Shown here piece after piece: positions 16,119 to 23,949 of a DNA stretch of 24,586 bases. This DNA comes from Myxococcota bacterium (GTDB taxonomy: Bacteria > Myxococcota_A > Polyangia > HGW-17). The position numbers were made by a program, and so were the translations under genes. The DNA lies in contig JAHJLU010000789.1 in NCBI GenBank assembly GCA_018821745.1, positions 1 through 24,586 on the forward strand. The letters run 5' to 3'. Every line of letters begins with the position of its first letter. Within the stretch, counting starts at the first letter, position 1. A model generated the notes under the pieces. It was not told where the DNA came from, made no database searches, and was given only the letters and a program-made list of their open reading frames with translations.

Positions 16119-16217
16119 ATGATGAAAAAGGTCTATAAAACTGTGCTCAGGGTTTTTCGCGGAGTCAAACCGGCCCTGCCGTTTTCGGACAGACTCAACT
16201 GTTTTCCCTGTGATTGA
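16119..16217 (+). CDS. Candidate small protein (32 aa)
   Basis: A short frame starts with two ATG codons (MMKKVYKTVLRVFRGVKP...) and ends in CFPCD. GGAG lies about six bases before the first ATG. The N-terminal half is basic and amphipathic; the end carries a CxxC. It sits 80 bases before the acyltransferase gene. No family is recognised. It may be a real small peptide, a leader peptide, the remnant of a gene, or chance. Confidence 0.25.
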   Translation: MMKKVYKTVLRVFRGVKPALPFSDRLNCFPCD

Positions 16218-16297
16218 ATTTCTGAAAATAAGTTTGTCTTGTCCTAATGAAACTTATAGATTTTTAATTTTATTTACCGGTTGGAAAGTGTCATTTC

Positions 16298-17362
16298 ATG
16301 AAAAATAGAATTGATAGCCTGGATTGGTTGCGAGGGCTTTTAGCAGTCTCAATTCTTCTGTATCACATTATTTCATGGGAGACGGGAAAGTTGGGTTCAA
16401 GCAGTTTTCTTGGGAAACTTGGTGTCTATGGTGTTTCGATGTTTTTTGTCCTTTCTGGGCTGAGTATGGCGCTGGTATACAGCCACTACATTAAAGACGT
16501 ACGTACTTCGGTATTCTTTTTTATTAGACGCATTGTACGTATATGGCCTTTGATGTGGTTTGCAGTATTTTCATCTGTGTTCATCGCTTTTCTGGCGGGG
16601 AACAGATATCCGATTTCCAAAATCGTACTTAATATCACTACACTGTTTGGATTTGTGAATCATTCAGCAAGCACAATAAATACAGGTGCCTGGTCTATAG
16701 GCAATGAGATGGTATATTATTCATTGACCCCTTTTATTTTGATATTGTATAACTGGAGAAAATGGTGTGGAAATATAGTCCTTCTGGCATCGGTGGTACT
16801 CGCAGTTTATTTTTCCGGGTATGCAATGGATTCCAGTTCTTCTCTAGGGGCGCAGTGGGGTATATACAAAAACCCGTTCAATAACTTCTTCCTGTATTGT
16901 GCTGGAATTGCTTTGTACTACAATTTTAGTGAGGTAAAAAAAGAACTCTGGGTGATGTACATTCTGGCAACAGCGTTATCGCTGTTTATTTTCTATCCGA
17001 TTTCAGGAGATCAAATCTTTATGGTGACGGGAGTTGGTCGGGTTGTTTTCTCTGTGCTGTCTGTAATCATTGTATACGGATTTTATAAAATGCCTTTTGA
17101 GTTTAATAATGTATTAGGAAAGGCACTGTCACATCTCGGGACAATTACCTATGGAGTCTATTTGCTTCATCCGTTGGTGTACGGGGTACTCTTGGTCATC
17201 TCTAAGCGATTTCGTGTTATACTGCATCCAGCAGTAATGGTTTTCGCGGTATTAGCCCTGACAATTATTCTGGCATTGATTGTTTACCATTTGTATGAGC
17301 TTAAATTTATTCAGATTGGCAAAAGGCTAACCCAGAGGACTCCTCAGTTTGAGAATAGGTAG
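16298..17362 (+). CDS. Acyltransferase-3 family membrane protein (OafA-like)
   Basis: Multi-spanning membrane enzyme family that transfers acyl groups, often O-acetyl, onto sugars of surface polysaccharides. Seen: the opening RIDSLDWLRGLLAVSILLYH (the conserved LDxLRGxAAlxVxxxH pattern), about ten hydrophobic spans, FFIRRIVRIWPLMWFA (the R-R/K-x-x-R-I-x-P motif), NTGAWSIGNEMVYYSLTPF (W-S-I-x-x-E-x-x-x-Y), and SHLGTITYGVYLLHPLVYG near the end. 354 aa, usual length. The gene is clearly richer in A and T than its neighbours (codons such as ATA, TTA, GTA) and flanked by non-coding and decayed DNA, which suggests transfer. The ATG has only a distant GGAAAG as ribosome site. The target sugar is unknown; the polysaccharide genes at 20566-24586 are candidates for the same pathway. 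Confidence 0.9.
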   Translation: MKNRIDSLDWLRGLLAVSILLYHIISWETGKLGSSSFLGKLGVYGVSMFFVLSGLSMALVYSHYIKDVRTSVFFFIRRIVRIWPLMWFAVFSSVFIAFLAGNRYPISKIVLNITTLFGFVNHSASTINTGAWSIGNEMVYYSLTPFILILYNWRKWCGNIVLLASVVLAVYFSGYAMDSSSSLGAQWGIYKNPFNNFFLYCAGIALYYNFSEVKKELWVMYILATALSLFIFYPISGDQIFMVTGVGRVVFSVLSVIIVYGFYKMPFEFNNVLGKALSHLGTITYGVYLLHPLVYGVLLVISKRFRVILHPAVMVFAVLALTIILALIVYHLYELKFIQIGKRLTQRTPQFENR

Positions 17363-17439
17363 CTCAATCTCGCTATGCAAAATTTACCTGCCCTAAACAT
17401 TAGTTATTAAATGGGGATTTTTTCATGGCCGTAGATCTC

Positions 17440-17741
17440 TTCTCACACTTGACTATGATGAGAGTTGTGTTCCAGGGTGAGGCTGATGGAGGAAGGGAGG
17501 GTGGAGCATCTTCAGGCTGCTTTCCATAATTTTTTCCAGCTGGATGGGGCACTTCTCATGGGAATCCTGTCTGGAGAAGCTGCCCAGTCGGTCCACAAGG
17601 CTCTTGCTACGGGATCCCGCCTTTGATGATCTCCCGCAGATTGTCGGCCATGGGGGAGTCTTCGTCGACCTCCTCAATGCACAGTTGGGAGAAACCGATA
17701 ACAGAGGAGAGAGAGCTGTTGAAAATAATGTATTTAGAATT
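17440..17741 (-). pseudogene. Decayed sensor histidine kinase fragment (HisKA region)
   Basis: Pieces of a histidine-kinase dimerisation domain are readable on the minus strand but in three frames. First (17741-17610): FNSSLSSVIGFSQL, then EDSPMADNLREIIKGG, ending in a TAG at 17609. Second, shifted by one base (from 17617): RSKSLVDRLGSFSRQ then KCPIQLEKIMESSLKML. Third, shifted again (about 17485): STLPSSISLTLEHNS. Joined, these follow the usual order of hybrid kinases (HDFNNxLxxIIGY...DSPxxxxLxEIxKAGxRAxxLVxxxLxFSRQ...PIxLxxIxxExLKLLRxxLPSSI). The phosphoacceptor His-Asp is replaced by Ile-Ile, and no ATPase domain follows. This is a remnant, not a working gene. Confidence 0.65.
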
Positions 17742-17752
17742 ACTTGCAAATC

Positions 17753-17965
17753 TAAGTAGTAGGAACTATCACACTCCACCAAGCTGTCGTCATCGTCTGT
17801 TCCGCTGTTGAAACTCTCAGGGTATTCACAGCCCTCTTCCCATTCTGCATCGTCACAGTCAGTGAAGCGGTCCTCGTCATCATCGGCGCCGGGCCATGAG
17901 GAAAATGAAGAATCCCAAAATTCAAAGGCGACTGCATAGCCATAGGTGTGGATGAGCGTTGCATC
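17753..17965 (-). other. Acidic open frame, possibly the end of a lost gene
   Basis: After a TAG at 17968-17966 the minus strand stays open and encodes a strongly acidic, Cys-containing stretch (AFEFWDSSFSSWPGADDDED, then TDCDDAEWEEG and GTDDDDSLVECDSS) before it runs into the kinase remnant. It has no start codon that makes sense and no recognised family. The composition looks protein-like rather than random, so it may be the tail of a degraded secreted acidic protein. Its frame also overlaps the RCC1 gene's promoter side. Confidence 0.25.
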
Positions 17966-17979
17966 CTAAGAACCTTTAC

Positions 17980-18008
17980 TTGACAGGTGAAGTGGCTGAG
18001 GACATACT
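17980..18008 (+). promoter_or_regulatory. Sigma70-like promoter for the RCC1 lipoprotein
   Basis: A perfect TTGACA at 17980-17985, a 17-nt spacer, and CATACT at 18003-18008 (4 of 6 to the -10 consensus) lie upstream of the lipoprotein gene at 18067. A start of transcription near 18015 would give a leader of about 50 bases. The rest of the 17363-17979 gap is filled by the kinase remnant and acidic frame. Confidence 0.5.
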
Positions 18009-18066
18009 TTGATGCTATTATCACAAAGGCACGCAATCTTTAAACAAGGTGCCAGGAAATCTTACG

Positions 18067-20505
18067 ATGAAACATAGTCTTTATTTCGTTATCGTGTGTA
18101 CATGGTTTGCCGTTGCCTGCAGCTTTGATGGCTCGGGGCTCAATACTAACAACAATAACACTAACAACACGAACAATGTGAACAACACTAGCAACACTAA
18201 CAACACTAACAATGTTAATAACACCAACAACACTAATGGGGTGTGTGGTGATGATCAAGTCGATGCTCCTACAGAAGCGTGTGACGGGGACAACCTCAAT
18301 GGTTTTCTCTGTGCTGATTTAGGCTATGATTCCGGTGTGCTTGCCTGCAGCGACTCCTGTCAGTTTGACACTGCAGGGTGTACTGTTGATCAGTGTGGCA
18401 ATGGTGTCATAGACACCGGTGAAGAGTGCGATGGCATGGATTTTGGGGCCAACCTGTGCCACAAGAGAAGTGAAGCGGATCTTTGGATTGGGGGGCTTGT
18501 GTGCAACACCGACTGCACCATTGACTGGCACAACTGCCAGAGAGCCAGATGGGCCAAAGTAACCAGTCAATACTTTACCACGTGCGCGCTGGGTTATGTT
18601 AGTGAGGTGTGGTGCTGGGGTAAAAATAGCTCAGGCCAACTGGGGCCCTCGGCAGGCGGCGTAACCTACACCGCCACCCCCATGCGAGTGGCCGATCTTG
18701 ATAACATTGTTGATCTGGAGTCGGGAGTTTCCTCTTTCTGTGCTCTTCGCTCTGACGACACGGTCATGTGCTGGGGGGAAAACATTGAGGGAGTGCTCGG
18801 AGTCGATGCCTCCATAGTCTACTCTGCCACGCCCCTTGTTATTGCTGGGTTGACAGACACCGTCTCCCTCTCGGTGGGGTATAATCACGCCTGTGCAGTG
18901 GACAGCGCAGGCACTGTCCACTGCTGGGGTGCTAACAACTATGGGCAACTCGGTGATGGCACGCTGGTGGTATCGGCCACGCCCGTTTTGGTGGATTTGC
19001 CCGTGCCGATTCAATTTGTGCGTTCAAACAACTCAAACAGTTGTGCCTTGACCACGGCGGGTGAGGTGTATTGTTGGGGGGGGAACAGCATTGGGGAACT
19101 TGGGATTGGTTCTCCGTCTCCCACCCGCTCTGCCACACCGCTGACGATTGATGCCACGGGAGTATTTACAGATCTTGGCGCGGGAGCAGGTCATTTCTGT
19201 GCCGTAAAAGACGATGGCACGCTCTGGTGTTGGGGATTCAACAACTATGGGCAGCTGGGTGACGGGACCGTTACTACGAGCTTCGGCCCCGTGCAAGCCG
19301 TAGATGTAGTTGATGCGGTACGTTTTGGTGGGGGCTATCTGCACTCCTGTTATGTGAACAGCGGAGGGGCCACCTATTGCTGGGGGTATAACAGCAGTGG
19401 AGACCTGGGTGATGGAACAGTAACAAACTCTAATGTGCCCGTTGAGGTGCTTGGCGGTCACACCGCAGTCGCCCTCACCTCCTCAAAGTGGCATCACAAT
19501 TGTATGCTTGATGTTGAAGGCGATATTTACTGCTGGGGCCTCAACAGTACTGGTCAGGTGGGCTCGGGGTATTTTGCCCTCGCGGTTAGTTCCCCTGTGC
19601 CGATTCTCCCCACTCGTGAGATAGCGCTCTGTTCCGACGGTCTCGATAACGATATGGACGGCATAGCTGACTGTGATGATCCCGATTGCGACAACCTGGG
19701 TGCCTGCACCTCCGAAGACACCGTCTCCCGATGCAGTGACAACCTCGATAACGATGGCGACGGGTTTATCGACTGTCTGGACCCCCAGTGTGCCGGTTTG
19801 ACGGTGTGCGGGCCAGAGAACACTACGCTGCGATGCAGCGACGGGATAGACAATGATTTAAGCGGCGCTGTCGATTGTGATGATCCGCAGTGCCTCCCGT
19901 TCTGCAACTCCCTGTATGAAGTGTTCCAGGGGCAGGTGCCAACTGAGCTCTTTGATATCTCCATGGGGTTCATCTCCATTACCCCCGACGGTATGGGCAG
20001 ATATGGGTTCAGCCATGGAACCAGCGCGGGGTACACAGAGGTTGTGGGAGCAGGGGCCCCATCCCAGAGCCTTAACCTCGACAGCGAAGATTACCAGGAG
20101 ATCATTCTGCCCTTTAGCTTCCCATTTTTTGGTGTGACCCGTACCAGTCTCTTCCTCTCCTCCAAGGGGTTCATCACCTTTGACGAGAGCGATGTGGACG
20201 GTTCCTCCTCCGAACAGGAGTTCCTCTTGGGAGCACCTCGAATCGCCTGGTACTGGAAAGACTGGAGCCCCTCTCAGAGCACTGCCACGGATGACGCCAT
20301 TGTTGATTTTCACAACGATCGGCTGGTAATTACCCTTGAGTCTGTGCCCGACACCCAGGGTATGAGCAACCTCAATGTACAGGTTGTGCTGCACAACACA
20401 GGACAGATAACCATGTACTACATGGATTGCGGAACGGGTGCAGGTATAGTGGGTATAACTCCGGGCCGCACCGAAGCCAAAAACGAAACCAACTTCATCC
20501 CCTGA
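18067..20505 (+). CDS. Modular surface lipoprotein with seven RCC1 repeats
   Basis: 812 aa from ATG 18067 (AGGA nine bases upstream; the GTG at 18049 is less likely). Order: lipoprotein signal ending FAVAC (Cys 18); Asn/Thr-rich linker 26-57; Cys-rich region 60-157 with CGNGVIDTGEECDG (110-123), of the kind called Myxo-disulfide or DUF4215-like; RCC1 beta-propeller about 160-515 with seven WCWG/CWG blades (SEVWCWGKNSSGQLG, GTVHCWGANNYGQLGDG, GTLWCWGFNNYGQLGDG and others); three CSDxxDNDxxGxxDCxDPxC repeats about 521-615, likely calcium-binding and disulfide-bonded; and a C-terminal beta-rich domain about 620-812 with LPFSFPFFGVTRTSLFLSSK, seen in many secreted proteins. It is probably anchored to the outer membrane and exposed outside the cell. 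Ligand or partner unknown. It is a single-gene unit with its own promoter. Confidence 0.93.
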   Translation: MKHSLYFVIVCTWFAVACSFDGSGLNTNNNNTNNTNNVNNTSNTNNTNNVNNTNNTNGVCGDDQVDAPTEACDGDNLNGFLCADLGYDSGVLACSDSCQFDTAGCTVDQCGNGVIDTGEECDGMDFGANLCHKRSEADLWIGGLVCNTDCTIDWHNCQRARWAKVTSQYFTTCALGYVSEVWCWGKNSSGQLGPSAGGVTYTATPMRVADLDNIVDLESGVSSFCALRSDDTVMCWGENIEGVLGVDASIVYSATPLVIAGLTDTVSLSVGYNHACAVDSAGTVHCWGANNYGQLGDGTLVVSATPVLVDLPVPIQFVRSNNSNSCALTTAGEVYCWGGNSIGELGIGSPSPTRSATPLTIDATGVFTDLGAGAGHFCAVKDDGTLWCWGFNNYGQLGDGTVTTSFGPVQAVDVVDAVRFGGGYLHSCYVNSGGATYCWGYNSSGDLGDGTVTNSNVPVEVLGGHTAVALTSSKWHHNCMLDVEGDIYCWGLNSTGQVGSGYFALAVSSPVPILPTREIALCSDGLDNDMDGIADCDDPDCDNLGACTSEDTVSRCSDNLDNDGDGFIDCLDPQCAGLTVCGPENTTLRCSDGIDNDLSGAVDCDDPQCLPFCNSLYEVFQGQVPTELFDISMGFISITPDGMGRYGFSHGTSAGYTEVVGAGAPSQSLNLDSEDYQEIILPFSFPFFGVTRTSLFLSSKGFITFDESDVDGSSSEQEFLLGAPRIAWYWKDWSPSQSTATDDAIVDFHNDRLVITLESVPDTQGMSNLNVQVVLHNTGQITMYYMDCGTGAGIVGITPGRTEAKNETNFIP
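18142..18237 (+). repeat. AAC/ACT trinucleotide tract coding for the Asn/Thr linker
   Basis: Thirty-two codons of AAC, AAT, ACT, ACC, with a few GTG, GTT and AGC, form a near-tandem array (units such as NNTNN and VNNT). Its length can change by whole codons through slippage or recombination without breaking the frame, which would alter the spacing between the lipid anchor and the folded domains. Confidence 0.85.
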
Positions 20506-20519
20506 TGTACATTTACATC
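20504..20519. terminator. Small hairpin between convergent genes
   Basis: GATGTA (20504-20509) pairs with TACATC (20514-20519) around a 4-nt loop at the end of the RCC1 gene, with GTTCAGTTTTA following. It lies in the 60-bp gap before the convergent galE stop. Short stem and a broken T-run make it a weak terminator candidate. Confidence 0.3.
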
Positions 20520-20565
20520 GTTCAGTTTTATGATCCCATTGGACTCCCGCTGCTGGCCAAAATCG

Positions 20566-21624
20566 CTACCGCTTGAAGCCTTCGGGGTTTTTCGACTGCC
20601 AGTTCCATGCGTCTCGACACATCTCTTCAATACCGAGCTGTGCGCTCCAGCCAAGGAGTCGGTTCGCAAGGGCGGGGTCCGCAAAACAGGTGGCGACATC
20701 GCCTGCGCGGCGAGCAGCAAATTCATAGGGGATCGTCTTCCCGGATACACGCTCAAAGGCGTGTACCATTTCCAGAACGGAGTACCCTCGACCGGTTCCC
20801 AGATTCACCGTCAGGAAGTTAGGAACCGTCTCCTTCTGGAAGGCCCTCAGTGCGTGCACATGGCCCCTGGCGAGATCCACTACATGAATGTAGTCCCGCA
20901 CGCCGGTGCCGTCGGGGGTCGGGTAGTCATCACCGAAGATGGAGAGCTCCTCAAGCTGGCCCACAGCAACTTTTGAGATAAAAGGCAAGAGGTTGTTCGG
21001 GATGCCGTTGGGATCCTCGCCGATAACTCCGCTTGGGTGGGCGCCGACAGGGTTAAAATAGCGCAGGAGCGCAATCTTCCACTTCGGGTCGGTGGCATGA
21101 AGATCGGTGAGGATCTCTTCGATCATTAATTTTGTTCGCCCGTAGGGGTTCACTGCAGAGCGGGGAAAGTCCTCTTTGATGGGCGTTGTGTGTGGATCTC
21201 CATAGACAGTGGCCGAAGAACTGAAGACGATGGTTTGAACATCGTGCGCCTGCATTGCCTCAAGCAGCTTGACCGTGCCCCCAACATTGTTGTCATAATA
21301 TCGGAGTGGTTCACGTACTGACTCACCCACCGCCTTGAGCCCGGCGAAGTGGATGACGCTCTCGATCTTCTGCTCACTAAAGATTCGATCCAGGAGGCCT
21401 GAGTCCCTGATGTCTCCCTCGTAGAGCGTGAAGGGCTCCGAGCCGCAGAGGGAAGCTACTCGTCTGAGCGATTCAGGGGAACTGTTTTCAAAATTATCTA
21501 TCACGATGGGTCTTACGCCGTTTGAGAGGAGCTCCACAAGGGTATGAGAACCAATGTATCCAGCACCTCCCGTGACGAGTACCGACGTGGTTCTGGTTTC
21601 GTTGAACGGGTGATTGACAGACAT
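20566..21624 (-). CDS. galE: UDP-glucose 4-epimerase
   Basis: Interconverts UDP-glucose and UDP-galactose with bound NAD; supplies sugars for surface polysaccharide. Extended-SDR signature: GGAGYIGS at 19-26, VIHFAGLKAVGESV at 90-103, SSSATVYGDP at 135-144 (catalytic Ser 137), NPYGRTK at 159-165 (Tyr 161, Lys 165), LRYFNPVGAHPSG, and DGTGVRDYIHVVDLARGH. 352 aa, a little longer than the usual ~338 because of a 12-residue N-terminal tail. AGAGG precedes the ATG at a longish spacing. It follows the upstream glycosyltransferase by 18 bases and is the last gene of the polysaccharide operon in this window. Confidence 0.95.
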   Translation of the reverse strand: MSVNHPFNETRTTSVLVTGGAGYIGSHTLVELLSNGVRPIVIDNFENSSPESLRRVASLCGSEPFTLYEGDIRDSGLLDRIFSEQKIESVIHFAGLKAVGESVREPLRYYDNNVGGTVKLLEAMQAHDVQTIVFSSSATVYGDPHTTPIKEDFPRSAVNPYGRTKLMIEEILTDLHATDPKWKIALLRYFNPVGAHPSGVIGEDPNGIPNNLLPFISKVAVGQLEELSIFGDDYPTPDGTGVRDYIHVVDLARGHVHALRAFQKETVPNFLTVNLGTGRGYSVLEMVHAFERVSGKTIPYEFAARRAGDVATCFADPALANRLLGWSAQLGIEEMCRDAWNWQSKNPEGFKR

Positions 21625-21642
21625 GAATCGATTATACCTCTA

Positions 21643-22740
21643 TTATTTTTTTGCGAGCCGGAAATAATAGTCTTCCAGCCACTTTGCCGTGGTCTTCATG
21701 TCATAGCCGGCCTTTACGACATCTTCATACCTATTGGTTCTTTCGGTCTTTGCGGCTCGCTCAAGGACCTGCTCCGCCCAGAATTTCGCCGGCCTCTCAA
21801 GGGAGATGAAGCTCACGAGGTCCGTAAACCTCGTCTCTTCGGTCACCGCGTCGGAAAGCACACAAGGGAGGCTGCTCGCCTGCGCCTCCACGATGGTGAC
21901 CGGGAACCCTTCAAAAATCGAGGGAAGCAAAAAGAGATCCATTGCCTGCAAAAGATCTGGGATGTCATCCCTGACGCCGGTCAGAATCACGGAGTCCCCC
22001 AGTCCGAGATCGGCAATCTTCTTCTCAATCATGGGCCGCAGCTCGCCGTCCCCCACAAGCAACAGCTTTGACTTGGGGTTAATCTTCAAAATTTCATTAA
22101 ATATTTCTAGCAAGAACAGATGATTCTTAGGAATAGAAAACCTCGACACGTTGCCAATCACAAGATTTTCACTGAGCCCAAGGGCAGCGCGCGTAGTGTC
22201 ACGCACGTCGCTGTTGAAGAGATAGTTCACTGTGTCGATGGAGTTGTTGACGATGGTAAATTCTTTGTTTTTCCCATACATCCATTGTCCTGCGGTGTGG
22301 GAGCAGGCGAGACGGTCCGTGACCAGCTTCTTTGCATTCCAGTTCAGAACTGTCTTGATGGCAGAAGAGATGTTGTACCTGTTGTACCTGGTCGTGTGGG
22401 AATGGATAACGATATTCCTGATTCCGTGCATGCGCGCCAAAAAGAAGACGAAGAGGTTTGGTGTTTGGGCGTGCAGCACATCGTAATCATTATGATCCCT
22501 GAAGAACGCGGTGAGCTCTTTGAAGTAGGAGGGGAGGCTCCTGAAGTGAGGGAGGCTATATACGTTCCCCCCCAGCGCCTTCAGCCTCTTCACGGCATCG
22601 GTTTCTTCTCTTTGTTCCCTAAGCAGATCAAACCGGACTCGCTTGCTGTCAAAATTTTCACACCATCCGATCATGAGTGACTCAATTCCCCCGAACAGGA
22701 AACCGGGAGCATAAAAGAGGACCTTGACTCTCTCAGGCAT
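21643..22740 (-). CDS. Glycosyltransferase, GT4 family
   Basis: Retaining GT-B glycosyltransferase that probably adds a sugar to a growing surface polysaccharide on the cytoplasmic side of the inner membrane. From ATG 22740 (365 aa): APGFLFGGIESLMIGW at 11-26 (donor-site glycine loop), VLHAQTPNLFVFFLAR and VIHSHTTRYNRYNI in the N-domain, then IGNVSRFSIPKNH, LLLVGDGELR, and FEGFPVTIVEAQASSLPCVL (the E-x7-E motif that holds the nucleotide sugar). The frame extends ten codons further to 22770, but AAGGAGGT five bases before ATG 22740 settles the start. Sequence resembles EpsF-type transferases; donor and acceptor sugars are unknown. Confidence 0.92.
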   Translation of the reverse strand: MPERVKVLFYAPGFLFGGIESLMIGWCENFDSKRVRFDLLREQREETDAVKRLKALGGNVYSLPHFRSLPSYFKELTAFFRDHNDYDVLHAQTPNLFVFFLARMHGIRNIVIHSHTTRYNRYNISSAIKTVLNWNAKKLVTDRLACSHTAGQWMYGKNKEFTIVNNSIDTVNYLFNSDVRDTTRAALGLSENLVIGNVSRFSIPKNHLFLLEIFNEILKINPKSKLLLVGDGELRPMIEKKIADLGLGDSVILTGVRDDIPDLLQAMDLFLLPSIFEGFPVTIVEAQASSLPCVLSDAVTEETRFTDLVSFISLERPAKFWAEQVLERAAKTERTNRYEDVVKAGYDMKTTAKWLEDYYFRLAKK

Positions 22741-22821
22741 GAATGACCTCCTTGGTCTGCCTCTGCACAACGCCCCGATCCCCTCTAGACTGACCTGGAT
22801 TGATGTTTATTCTGTTCAGAC

Positions 22822-23916
22822 TCACACCCCAACCTCCCGACACAGCCCAGTATAAAGATCCATATGCCGGGCAGCCATCCTCTCGATGGTGAAATTCTGG
22901 GCTCTCTCAAAGCCTCGGCGGATCATCCTCTCTCGGGTCTCCCTGTCCTCACAGATGGTGCGGATGTGCTCCGCGAGTCTCATGGCATCCCCGGGAGGAT
23001 AGAGCAGTACAGCGTCGCCGCCGACCTCTTGCAGGGCCTCAATCTGGCTCCCCACGAAGGGGACACCCGCAGCTAGAGATTCGATGACCACGAGTCCGAA
23101 CCCCTCGGTGTGGGAGCTCAGCACAGACACATCGCACGCCTTGATGACCTCTGGTACATCCTCCCTGTACCCTGCGAAGAGGACCCTCGATGAGAGCCCC
23201 AACTGCTCACAGAGAGCCTTTGCCTCATCAATGCCCGAACCTTCACCCAGAAGAATTAGCTTGTATTTCCGGGGCAGGATCGCCATTGCCTTGAACAACG
23301 TCTCGTGATCCTTTTCATAACTGAACCTGGCGGTCATCTGGACCAGGTAGTCCCCATCACTGAAACCCAGGGAGGATCTCGACACCATTTGAGCCGTCCT
23401 GAACCGCGACGTATCGACTCCGTTCTCAATCACGACCGTCCTCGAAGCCAGCTCCGGGAGCCAGTCAAGCAGCGCAACCCGGGCCCTCTCACTGATGGCA
23501 ATCACACTGTCATATCTGGACCACATGAATCTTTCCACAAGTCGATAGGGTCGGCGCATACGTCGGTTGGTATCATTGTGCGTCGTAACGACCAGTTTGA
23601 GCTTGGGGAGAAACATAGAGGCAAGGACCACCCAGTACTGTGTCGGAAAGAGGTGAGCATGAACGAGATCATAGGTCTTGAGCCGCTTGGTAAGTTGAAA
23701 AAGAAACAATGGGTTGAAACGACTTGATGCCTCGGAGAGTGCGATAACGTGTACCCCCTCACGCTCCAAAGCTTCGATATGGACCGATCCTTTCCTAGCG
23801 AGGAGGATGACGTCGAAGGTCACTTCCGGGAGAACCGAAAAGCTGCGGGCGAGATCCACGATGAGGCGTTCCGCCCCGCCGGATCCGAGGTTATTGATGA
23901 TGGCTGCTATTTTCAT
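22822..23916 (-). CDS. Glycosyltransferase, GT4 family
   Basis: A second GT-B enzyme, 364 aa. Seen: NNLGSGGAERLIVDLARSF at the start (the conserved GGAE loop), LVHAHLFPTQYW, VVTTHNDTNRRMRRPY, VIENGVDTSRFR, VQMTARFSYEKDHETLFKAM, LILLGEGSG and TEGFGLVVIESLAAGVPFVG (E-x7-E). GGAG five bases before the ATG supports the start. An 81-bp gap without visible signals separates it from the next transferase, and 33 bp separates it from the membrane protein upstream, so all are probably one transcript. It is clearly not a recent copy of the neighbouring GT4: the two differ throughout. Sugar specificity unknown. Confidence 0.93.
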   Translation of the reverse strand: MKIAAIINNLGSGGAERLIVDLARSFSVLPEVTFDVILLARKGSVHIEALEREGVHVIALSEASSRFNPLFLFQLTKRLKTYDLVHAHLFPTQYWVVLASMFLPKLKLVVTTHNDTNRRMRRPYRLVERFMWSRYDSVIAISERARVALLDWLPELASRTVVIENGVDTSRFRTAQMVSRSSLGFSDGDYLVQMTARFSYEKDHETLFKAMAILPRKYKLILLGEGSGIDEAKALCEQLGLSSRVLFAGYREDVPEVIKACDVSVLSSHTEGFGLVVIESLAAGVPFVGSQIEALQEVGGDAVLLYPPGDAMRLAEHIRTICEDRETRERMIRRGFERAQNFTIERMAARHMDLYTGLCREVGV

Positions 23917-23949
23917 GGTGCTCCGTTGTGGTCACAATGCACTTTTACC

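Larger units (their letters stand above)
15831..16297. other. AT-rich intergenic stretch without a clear gene
   Basis: Composition shifts from GC-rich to AT-rich. It contains a weak terminator hairpin (15973-16000) and one candidate small ORF (16119-16217), listed separately. No RNA gene or long reading frame is supported. The AT-rich run at 16225-16275 just before the acyltransferase may hold its promoter, but no convincing -35/-10 pair was found. Confidence 0.5.

Noticed and set aside
15683..18066. CRISPR array, transposon or integrase in the accessory interval
   Set aside because: No regularly spaced repeats, terminal inverted repeats, transposase or recombinase motifs, or tRNA attachment site could be found.
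18040..18258. Minus-strand frame with Val/Ser repeats opposite the RCC1 linker
   Set aside because: It is simply the reverse of the AAC/ACT tract, which codes for the Asn/Thr linker on the other strand.
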